Shown one piece after another: positions 10,455 through 22,400 of a stretch of DNA of 64,000 bases. The stretch lies in the NCBI GenBank assembly GCA_958298945.1, contig OY282609.1, forward strand, positions 59,616,220 through 59,680,219, written 5' to 3'. The stretch's first letter is position 1; each line of letters begins with the position of its first letter. The notes beneath the pieces are model-generated. The model made no database searches. It worked only from the letters and a program-made list of their open reading frames with translations, and was not told the DNA's origin. The position numbers and the translations under genes were made by a program. Source of the stretch: Atherix ibis. Its lineage: Eukaryota > Arthropoda > Insecta > Diptera > Athericidae.

Positions 10455-13400
10455 TTATAGTGGAATTCCAGGATTTGTAGCGGCAATATATTGAAGAAGT
10501 TCTTCGGAATCTTCACATATGACTGGTTTCTCATGGTAGCAAGCGACATCGTGCCATGCGATTCCATCATTATAGACATTATTCAAAATGGACAGACATT
10601 GTTCCTTGGTTTGGTTAATATCGTATTCAGCATTGTCGGGCTGTGCAAGTTTCTTGTGTCCAGTATGAGACCATGGATTATAGCCCCAACCAGTTGGTAC
10701 ACGATTTGTAGCCTGAATCTTCTCCCGTGTTGATGACCAGAACCAACCGAAGATGTTCTTTGGTTCTAAGTCAGCACGATTTTCACAGCCAGCAAAATCG
10801 CATATGCGGCCAGCGGTCCAGATATATGGTACATCGTTGTTCTTGATAACACTGAAAATCAAATTGTTCTTCTCCTGAGTTTCCAATGAAACTAAGTCCA
10901 TACAATATTCACGGCAAATATTGCGTCCGTCCAACCAATCGTATTTCTTGTTGGCCAATGCAGGCACACGGCTACTCAAGAAAAAATTTTTGCCACGATA
11001 AACGAACTCTTTCGGTCCTATAATTGGAAGAAATAAATGTACATAATATTAATTGAAAGTTTTTTGCTTAATTTATCGAATAAAGCGAATAAAATAGAAA
11101 TACAAATAAAAAAATTATGCATAGATGAGATTGTATTATTATTATTTGTTTGTGAACAGCATATGACATATGATCAGCAAACTATTATGCATACTAGTCC
11201 AGTTATTTTCCCACCCACATTCTTCTTTCTTCTTCAATATCATAGAAGACAGAAGAATGTGACAAAAAAATCATCTACAAAATTGCAATAATTTTTTTTC
11301 CAGCTCAACTAAAATTGATTAATATTCATTCATATGAAAAAATATAACCAACCAGAAAAGAAATACAATTTTCCCAATTCATTGCCAAATCGATTAGTGA
11401 TCAATTTTCAATAGTTTCTCATCTGTTAAATTCTCTCTAAATTTGACGTGTTCCATTACTTCATATGCAAAATAGTTTTTTTCTCTCAAACACACTCGTT
11501 TTTTTGTAGTTTAAAAAAAAATTGTGTATTTTTTATGTTATTTTTAATTAATGAAATTTAATATTATTGCTAGTTGTTAGCATTATGATCGTATCAATTT
11601 ATTATTATTATTATTAGTATATTGTTTTTTTTTGTTATTGTCGATTTTGGTTAAGAGAGCAAAAAAAAATTCATAATTTTGTATTATTATTACAGAAGGT
11701 CATAAACTTTTACTTCCTTAAAATGAACAGTTTAAAAAAAAGTTAATTTTAGAAATTAATATTAAAGAAGAAACATTTTTTATATTATTTTTATTTTATT
11801 TTAATATTAAATAATATTGTAATAAAAATTATATTTAATTGATAGAGCCAGTCACAACACCAAATATTTTTTAAAAAGTGAACTTTTAAAAATGTCAGAA
11901 TGTTCATTAATGTATTTTTTTTTTTTTTTTGGATAAGAAGCGTTATTATATATAATAAAAATTTTGAACAGTTAAAAATTATTGTATAAAAATAAACCGG
12001 ATTCCTGTATTACCACTTGTTTGATATTTTAAATAACATAAAATATTACCAATTCAGTAAAAATAGTTATTCTATTTATACAATATAAAAATGAAAAATT
12101 AATGAAACATAGTTAATCAAAAATTTTACCTTTTTAAAAGGATTGAATTAATTAAAAAACTGGTACTTATTTTGAACAAAATAAATGGCACCGTTCGATT
12201 TGTGGCGCGGATCGTATTCAAAGTTGAATTTATAAGGAATTATTGGAAAGAAAACATATTTCATATGTGCGAGCAGTTAAATTAATTGGAAAACGGTTGG
12301 AAATACGATATGAACAATGTTGTCAATTAATTTGGAAGTAAAATGCAATTGTCAACGTTCAATTTTAGTAAAGAGAGAGAGAGAGCAAATGGAAACCACC
12401 AAAATTGACAGACAGAAAGATATAGAGTATTAAAGAGAGGGGAATGAAAACTATAGTACGAGGGTCGGTAAAGATTTTTTTTTGTAAGTAGCATTATCGA
12501 CAGGAAAGCTGTCAAAATTTCAGCTCGATCCATAGCGTAGGTTAATTTCTATCGTCGATTAAAGTTAACGACATTTATTTGTCCATAACAATGGAAAAAA
12601 GCGAGTTTAGGGCTGTCATCAAACATCTCCATTTGAAAGGCTTAAGCCCGAAAGAAATCAAAGCCGAGTTGGATGCAGTTCATGGCACATCTGAATTTAA
12701 ACGTGGCCGTTCATCCACAAAAGATGAACATCGTTCAGGACGCCCAGTTGAGGTGTCTACTCCTGAAATCATCGACAAAATCCACGATCTGATTTTGAAC
12801 GATCGGCGAATTAAAGTGCGCGAATAAGTTGAGGCCACGGGCATATCACAAGGTACAGTCGCTTCAATTTTGCATGAAAAATTGTCTGTGAAAAAAATTT
12901 CGGGAAAATGGGTGCCGCGTTTGCTCTCAGAGGAGAATAAGCGCAATCGTGTAGTGGACTCTGAGGCTATGTTGGCACTCTTTCATCGCAATCCTGCCGA
13001 ATTCCTTCGTCGATATGTCACTGTGGATGAAACCTGGATACACTACTACACTCAAGAAACGAAGAGACGGTCATCACAGTGGATTTTCAAGGGTGAACGG
13101 GCTCCGAAGAAGGCAAAAACTGTGCCATCGGCCGGCAGGTGATGGCCACGGTCTTTTGGGATTCGCAGGGCATCATTTTTATTGACTACTTGGAAAAAGG
13201 AAAAACAATAACAGGAGCGTATTACGCGTCGTTATTGCAACGGTTGAGCGAGGAAATCAAAGAGAAACGCCCCCATCTGAAGAAGAAAAAAATCCTCTTG
13301 CAACAGGACAATGCGCGTGTGCACACCTGCGCTGTTTCCATGGCCAAAATTGTGGAATTGAGAATGGAATTGTTGCAGCATCCCGCTTATTCACCAGATT

Positions 13401-16400
13401 TCGCCCCGAGTGACTATTTTCTTTTCCCCAATCTGAAGAAATGGCTTGGCGGACGACGGTTCACTTCCAACGAGGACGTCATTGCTCAAACGGATGAGTA
13501 TTTTGCAGAACTTTCGAAATCTTATTTTTTGGACGGGATAAAAATTTTGGAAAAACGGTTAGGAAAGTGTATAGAGCTAAAAGGAGATTATGTTGAAAAA
13601 ATAAAATATTTTTTTTTTTTAAAAACAGTTTGTTTTCATCTTTTTCTAAGGACTTATTGAACGACCCTCGTACCAATTACAGAGTAAACAAAATATACTT
13701 TAATATTGAGTATAGTACAATATTGAAATAATTGAAATTATTAATTTTGTTAAATTTTCTTCTTTTTAAAAAAAACTATGTTTAAAATGATTTTATTAAA
13801 TTTTTTTTGAAAATTATTATTTTAAATATAACCAGTCCGTTATGAAAGTTTTGTCCAAAAAAAAAATCAAATTATCTTGATGACTGCTACTACTGTGACT
13901 GAAGATGCTACTAATAATTTTGAACTATTTATAATATCGATGATTATTATTTCAAAAATATTCAAATAATAATAATAAAGAAGGATTTCCAAATTGATAA
14001 CTAACACTAAAATTAATTAATAAAAAATTATTAATATACTGTTTGCTGTTTTAAATATTCTTTATTTACTATATTTCATAATACATATGTATATTTATAA
14101 ATGTCAAAAGAATATTGAATAAATTTATAAAAATTTATAGCTTTTGGTTTTATTCCCCAATAACCAGATTAACTGGTTATTTATTGTAGAATGTTACAAA
14201 TTACTTTCTTGTTGGATTTACTGAATATTAGTGTTCGATATTATTCTGTAATTTTACATTTGATTGCATAATTTTTAAATAAAATATTTGACTCTTGGAA
14301 ATATTTAAATAGTTGTCAAAGTGCAGAGACCTTGTAAATCAATCAACTTCAAAGACTTGATATTTGAGTATTTCGGAAATTCTTAAAAATCACAATAAAA
14401 AGGAATTTTGTATTGTACATAAATCGATTATTCTATACGAATTGAGAATTTTTCTATAGGTTTGGATTATTGATTACAATACTCTCATACGTAGCGCTAT
14501 ATTTGAGAAAAACCGACCAAAAGCTGAGACAAACGGGGATATTAAACAGTTTTGGCAATTTGTCAAAAGAATTCCACTATTTCATAATTAAACTCGAGTT
14601 GTCAGCACCAAAGACAAGACCAATTTGTTCGGAGATAACTTCTCCAGATTGTGTAAAATCTCTTCCAGATTGTGCAAATTCCTTTTCGCCCTTGTACAAT
14701 AGGAAGAGTACTTAGAGGTGTTCATATAAATAATTCTGCTGGTCTAGCTGGTATATACCCCATAGTTCTGAAGAGGTGTTCTTCCACACTGGCAAAACCA
14801 CTACGTAAGCTTTTCCACATATCCTTTTCTTCTAAAATTTTTCCGCATAGATGGATTTTTGGGGACTGAAAAAAATCAGATGGAATGCTGTTCCATTGGT
14901 GCATCCAGTCCCCCAAAAAGGCGAGTCTTCTTCCTCCTCAAATTAGCGACCTTTTGCACTAACATACCTTCTTTCTAAGATCATGGGAAAACTAATAAAC
15001 TATCAGCTAATGAAATTCCTCAATGACCGTCGTCATTGTAACAGATCCACTGGTGAGTTGATGGAATATGTAGCAGAAAAGTGGAACCATACTCTTCATT
15101 TTTCTAGGGAGTGTAGCATAATTGCACTGAACATTTCAAAGATATTTGACAGAGTTTGGCAATAGGCTCTTTTGTATCGACGATTGCCTTTTCAAATGGA
15201 TTAGAAGCTACCTTTCGAAATGCAGTTAACTAAATAAATGTTAGAGTTTCCCAGGATTCAGTTTTATCTCCGACTATTTTTCTTATCTTCATAAAAATTT
15301 CTTTTATCTGTTACTTTTAATCCATTTCACTGTTTTGCTGATGAAAGTACTCTCAGTTTTTCATACTCGTTTCCTGATTTATAGTATGTCTATGCTCTTC
15401 GATCTTGAAAATTGCAACGATCACGCATGTTAAATTCATTAAATTCCAAAATAGATTGTATATTAGTATAGGGCTCGAAAAATTGAGTGGAATTTAATAC
15501 TTCCAAATCACAGAGCTCTCTTCTGTCTCTAAAATAAAACCGAAATCTCCAGACACTATCCGTGGCTGGCACTTGCATAACTGAGATCGAAGAACTTTCC
15601 ATTCTTGGGATATGTGTTAATGACAACCCCGTTGGTAAATGACCACATATTTAGTAGTGCCAAAAATAAAGCAAAATGTTTAAGGTTGCCTTAAGCGATG
15701 TTCTATCTGATCCAGCTAATATACCAGGTGTATAAGCTTAAATCCGCTGTTTTTTAGTCAAAAAAAACCCGGTTTTTTTTTCATAGAAAACAAAAACAAA
15801 TTTATTCAAAGTACTTGCCCTCGCTGGCTACACATTTGGCCCATCTCTCGGGCAATTTGTGGGTACCACGCCAAAATAATTCCTTCTCTTCCGAGGCAAA
15901 CCTCTCATCAAGCCAGTTTCGGACGACTTCGTAAGAATCAAAGAGCTGCTCAGTGAGCGCGTGGCCCATCGACGAAAACAGGTGGTAGTTGGAAGGGGCC
16001 AGGTTTGGAGAATAAGAAGGTGGGGTAGCTCGCAGTTGAGTGTCTCCAAGTAGTTTCGGACCATTTTTGACATGTGCGATGGTACGTTGTCGTCGAGGAA
16101 AATCAGCTTGTCATGTCTATAATCCGTCCTTTTTTCACGCTGAGCACGGTGCAATTTGATCAGTTGTTGGTGGTAGCGGTAGGCATTGACATTTTCACCA
16201 GGTTTCAACATCTCATAGTAGACGATACCCTGCTGATCCCACCAAACGCACAGTATCGTCTTCCGTCCGAATCGATTTGGTCTTGGGGAAGATATTGATG
16301 GTTGGCCGGGATTAACCCACGATTTCTTGATTTTAGGATTCTCAAAATATATCCACTTTTCATCTCCTGTCACAATCCGATGCAGGAACAACTTTCTTTT

Positions 16401-19400
16401 TTTCTGGCGAGCAAGATTTCGCATGTGTTTTGGCGTCGCTCCATCTGCCTACCATTCAATTCATGCGGCACACATTTTCCGATCTTTTCAATCTTCCCCA
16501 CGGCACGCAGACGCATGGAAATGGATGGTTGAGTTACACCCAATTGCTCCGCGAGCATTTTTTGCGATTAGGTATCGTCTTCGGCCAAAAGAGCCTACAA
16601 TTGATGGTCCTCAACCTTCCTAGGCCGATTTTCACGCTTCTTGTCCCACAAGTCAAAATTATCGTCTTTGAACCGACGAAACCAATCTCGGCACGTTGTT
16701 TCCGATAAAGCACTGTCACCATAGGCCTCCATAAGCATTCGATGAGATTCGGCAGCCGATTTCTTTAAATTGAAGCAGAAAAGCAGAGCTTCCCGCATAA
16801 GATCTTTTTCTGGCACAAAACTAGACATGATTACTAAAGGAAAAATGTATGTTGTTGTACGAAATTGCTGACAATGTGCACTGATTAATGTTAACAGATG
16901 TCAAACTCATAAAAAAAAGTATGGCTTGCCCATGGTAGCTTAATACGCTCACTCACGCCATCTATGACCAAACAGCGGATTTAAGCTTATACACCTGGTA
17001 TATAAGGCATGTATTCGTGCTAAACTGGAATATAATGACCAGGCTTTTCTAAAACGTCATTGTACTTAATATATGGGATAAAAAATCTAGCGATAAAATT
17101 AATAGGAGACAAAAATATTATGGAGTCATTGGACTCACTGGAACACCGACGTTATGTCTCCTGAGCTTATTTGATCGTATTTTCCATAAATAGTGTTCCA
17201 GTAAATTAGCTAGTTCCATTTCACCCCTACAATTATTTTACCGCAATACCGGTTCTACCAAGAACGCACATCAGTTTACTCTAAATTCTCTTTTCGGACT
17301 TGAAAAGAAAAAAATACAGATTCCTTTTTCAACCCTTCAATCCTAATCTGGAATACTCTGCCTCACTTGGTTTTCCCACGTAATTACAATGAACAGTTAT
17401 TTAAGAGCAAAGTGCACCGATATCTCTCCCTTTATCCCTTTATAATTTCTTTATTATAATTTTTAATTGAAAAATCACGACTTCGGCATACATTAATGCA
17501 CGTGAGAAAATAAAGCACTAAGTGTGGGAAAATTGCAAAATAGATAAATACTAACATAAATCAACAATTAATCATAAATTTGTAAAAAATCAAAATTATA
17601 TGTTTGATGAAAATTCACTTTGAGGCACACGGCCATTTAGCAATTTTTTTTTCGAAACTGACGAGATATTGTGTAACAAGCGAATTTTATGACAAAGACG
17701 CTGCAATGACAGGAGAGGAAGATGTGAGGCTAAACACCCTCTTGGCAAATTTTCCTTTAAACACCGAAGAGTGTTGATGGGGAAAGAAACAGAGGAGAGT
17801 TTTTTTTTAGTGGTAGGATAATCGAGAATGTAACTTTTAATAACAAGTAGCACATAAATCATGAGTAAAAGGAACACTTAAGTTATGATGAATGGCTTTG
17901 TTACGAATATAAAACGATGTTGCAGAGGATTTTTAATTGAAGGGATAGGATTCGACAGGAATCGGAACTCAAGAGTTCATAACCGTACGTGAAAATCGGC
18001 TATGAAATTGTATTGCAAATTAAAAGTTTGGTGTTTAGTGTCACCTTTGATCGGTTGCCCAGTAGTTGAAGTAGTTTTTGATATCAGCTTTAAAAAAATA
18101 TAGGGTTTTCCAATAAGAGTAATATGATTTCTAAGTAACGTTTCGGCCATTTGTTATATGTAATGATCTGTCTTTTATTTTTCATTGTATTTAGTAATGT
18201 TTACAAATTTATCATGGAGAGATATACGTAAGAACAATGTTTAAAAATTATTCAATTTTATTATCAAAATAATCGTTCTCCAATTGCAACTTTTCGTGCG
18301 CTTTTACCATTTTATGGTCGTAATAATCGTTCAACTGTGAATTGTTAAAAATTTCGAGCGTACATTTTCTTTACATAATGTTCAAGTGCCAATAAGACAA
18401 AGAACTGCTCGAAGTAATGAAAATATTGCTGCCGTTCAGGTAAGAGTTGCTGAAGACCGCAATTTGTCGATTCCAAGACGTTCTCAAGAATTGGGACTGT
18501 CTCAAACCACAACCTGGCGGATTTTGAGAAAGGATTTGGGCTTGCATCCGTATAAAATTGTTATCACTTAAGAAGTGAGGCCTATGCATCACCGTAAACG
18601 TCATAAATTTTCTGATTTTGTCTTGGAAAAACTTGAAAACTATAACGATTTTTTTAAGAAAATCACCTTCTCCGATTAGGCTCACTTTCATCTGAGTGGT
18701 GCGGTAAATAAACAAAACTGTTATTTCAAGTCATTAGTCTTTAACAATAAACCAGACTCCCTTTAAGCTTTAGAAGTAATTATTGAACGTGCTATTCATG
18801 ACATACGACTTGATTTAGTGGAAAAAGTGCTCGAAAATTGGGTTCATCGAATTCGTTCCTGCGAAAGAAATCGTGGAGGCCATTTGATTGACGTTTTATT
18901 CGGAACTTAATTGTATCCATTGTACATTACATTAAATAAAAAATATTTGAATTTCCTTAACAATTAGTGTGTGTTTTTTTAAAAAAGAAATCATATCACT
19001 CTTATTCGAAAACCCTTTATATGTAAGAAAACTCGAATAAGCTGGTACTACGACAGTCGCAAAAGATAGCGATCAAATAATATAGATTATAAAAAAAAAA
19101 TATATTTCATTTTATAAAAGCCTATTAACGATTCCATTTAAAGTCGTATTTTATTAAAAATCAGCACATTTTATTGGAACAAATATAATTACAATAATAA
19201 TAAACATAAAAGAACAGAATAACTTAGACAATTATGAGAATCAAGGCAAATTAATCAAAATTACACTATTGACAAAATTATTTTTGGCATATAAATTTCA
19301 TTTAAGAATATTATTATGGAAATTTCTTTTTACATGTATGTATTTTTTTTACCAAATAAAATATTATACAAACTATATTAAATGTAATAAAACAGCAATC

Positions 19401-22400
19401 ACAGTGGAGGCACTATAGTATAATTTTGATATGCATGCAATATATTAAAAACAAACATTTATCCATAGAGAGAGAGACATAAATTGCACATATAAAATTT
19501 TTCAGATTTCTAAAGATTGAATGAAAAACTTTAAGTAAAAGGTTAAATTTTGTAAAAAATAAACATATAAAATGGGAAAAAAAATATAAAATTTAATCTG
19601 TCAAGGACAGAAAATTGAAAAGTTGAAAGCTTGCAATTGATTTTGATTAGTTTGTTCGATGATGTACAATAAACAGTTGAATTTTCATTAAAATACAAAC
19701 AAAATAATTAAACAAAAAGATCAAAATTATAATTAATAATAAAAATTAAAAAAAAAAATAAGTAAACGAACACCTTAAGTTCACCTTATCCATGCATAAA
19801 GGTGAATTACATATTTATTATCGAATTATGTGCAATCACACGATTTAAAATGACATTAGGGTCAATTGTATGCAATTTTCCCCACTTCGGAATATTTAGT
19901 AAAGTTGGTAGTTTTTTTTTTTTGCAATTAAAATTTTCTTCTTCACAAATTTAATCATGTGTACACACAGGTAGGTCATGTATGCGTACGTGCATGTTTT
20001 GAAGTTGTTTTATTTATTTTTTTAAGTTTTTCGATAAAACCCAAATAAATAACAAAAATGCAATCACATAATTTAATAATGTTAAAGAAGAGACGAATTT
20101 CATTGGTTTTTATTTTTTCGCTTACTTTTTTTTCGATTTTTTTATTGCTATTTTGACGTATAAAATTAGTAATTAAAATGAATCTTCCATTTGACCTTTT
20201 CACATCGAATTGCATATTTTTACCAGTTTTATTTCCATTAATAATGCTTATTTAAAGACCAGTACAATTAATGACCATTACCACTACTACTACTTAAAAT
20301 GCTGTTAACCACTTTGTGAATGTTGATATTTTTTTTTTTTACAAAAACAAATTCAAATAATATGACGATTATTAATGATATCCCTTCACATCATCAATAA
20401 TTTCATGTTTAAAATTAAACCAGAAAAACAAAAACAATTACCCCAAAAATACGTGAAAATGTTGTCATTAATTCATTATTGCATTCTAACATACTCACAC
20501 GTCTACTATTACTACTACTAATCCTGATATTAGTATTTTTTTTACATACAACTTTCCAATTGTTTTTGAATAGGAGTATTAGAAAAATCAAATATTATAT
20601 TGTATTATATAAGAAAACGTGTTAACATTGAACTTGAAAATATTTTTGCTTACACAATAAGTTTTATGGCACTTTCGATTTCTTTTCGGTTTCTTTTCTT
20701 TTCCATTTGAAACATCTCATTTTCGGCCCAACATTATATAAGCTTTTATAGATTAATCTATCGACAACTATTACATAACTTCTTAGAAATCTTGTTTTAA
20801 AAATAAATGTGTTGTATCAAAAAAAAAGAAATATTTTCAAAAGAAGATTTTATAAACTAAGTTTTTTTTTCATGACATAAAATGAATTTGGATATTTGGT
20901 GCTTCGGAAAATACAGCCCTTCTATTGGACAGCTGTTAAACATATATATCATCCAAGACAATATTATTTATTGCAAAGTTTGCCATTTTATATTTTTGAT
21001 TATTTACTTAATCCAAACGACGAATTAAAATTGTAAGAACTTTCTAAAAGAGAGGGTGATTCTGACGTAGTCACTTTTCGCGCTTTAAGAGGCGATTATT
21101 TCTTCTTGATCGGTTTATATGTCAATAAGCAAAGTTGGCATAAATAGGGATTTAAAAACCCCCAAGTGACTGTGGAGAAACCATTGTATTTGCGAAAAGT
21201 GACTAGCTGGTGTTTATTTTGGTCTGAGGGTGTAATTAGCTTGTAATTTTTCGAGGTACCGTTAATGTCAATTCTGAGCGATTTTTTTTGGCCTGAAAAT
21301 GAAGATTTTAATTTGAAAATGAAGATTTTAATTCAGTTTTACTTATTTGTATTTGCTTTGATTACAATGGTATTATAGACAAATAAGTACCGTTCATTTT
21401 TATTTATTCTTGATTTTTGTTCTAAAAATAGAATTTAAACGGTTTTTTATTTGGCATCATGCGTTTAACCATTTGAAATTTGCAGTTGAAATTAATTTTG
21501 AAAGAACGTTGACATATAATTAGAAACAGTGCACTAAATTTAATGATAATATAAAATTTTGAAAGTAAGTATAATTTTAAATGATTGCATTTATTAGTAG
21601 TGCTTTAAAACAATATTATGTAACAGTACTATGGGGGGAAAAAAAGAGCTGTACACCGGAAATTCGACGGTTAATTGTTAAGAAATATCGCGAGGATAAA
21701 TTATCAAAGGAAACTATTGCTGCGGATCAGAAGTGTTCCAAAAAGATGATTTTTAATGCAGTTAAAACATACTCTGAAACCGGAAGTTATGAAAACAGTA
21801 GGCGTCGGAGCAGACCGCGAAAAACGACACAAAGAGAGGACAGGGTTTTTACCAGAATGAGCAAAGAAAACCCTTTTCTAACCACTATGGAAATAAATAC
21901 GGCTGTATCGAACGATTTACAGCAAAAATTGTCAGAAAGGACAATTCAACGTAGGCTGAACAAAGCAGGACTGCGTGGGTGCATTGCTCGCAAAAAAAAC
22001 AAGCGTTTCAAAGAGAAACATAAAACGCAGGTTAGCTTTTGCAAAAGAGCATTTAAATAAACCGCTGCCATTCTGGCGAAAAGTCCTGTGGAGTGACGAG
22101 TCAAAATTTAATTTGATCGGGTCCGATGGTAAGGTCTACGTTAGACGTCCGAAAAATAAAGAATTGGACCCAAGGTATACCATTAAAACAATCAAACACG
22201 GTGGTGGTAATATAATGGTTTGGGGTGCATTTTCCTGGCGTGGGGTTGGTCTGCTATTCAAAGTCGACGGACGAATGGACCAACACGGGTACAAGAATAT
22301 ATTGGAAAATATAATGGAACCATATTGTGACGATAATATGCCTGTCTCCTATATTTTTCAACAGGATAATGATCCTAAACACACTTCACGGTTGGTGAAG

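Larger units (their letters stand above)
14480..17475 (+). pseudogene. Decayed LINE reverse transcriptase, interrupted by mariner B1
   Basis: Broken pieces read in order like a non-LTR retrotransposon polymerase. NNSAGLAGIYPIVLKR and LRKLFHISFSSKIFPHRW (about 14730-14870) match the finger region (GPDGIPxxVLKR). MGKLINYQLMKFL, NRSTGELMEYVAEKWN and IALNISKIFDRVWQ (14983-15165) match the palm, with Asn where motif A normally has Asp. HCFADESTLSFSYS near 15340 stands at the catalytic ADD motif and reads ADE. After the mariner, 17130-17420 reads ESLDSLEHRRYVS and a C-terminal HRYLSL. Many stops and frameshifts make it ancient. Confidence 0.75.

Noticed and set aside
10491..10733. 80-codon plus-strand ORF
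   Set aside because: Antisense to the lectin exon, whose minus-strand reading is clearly the real protein.
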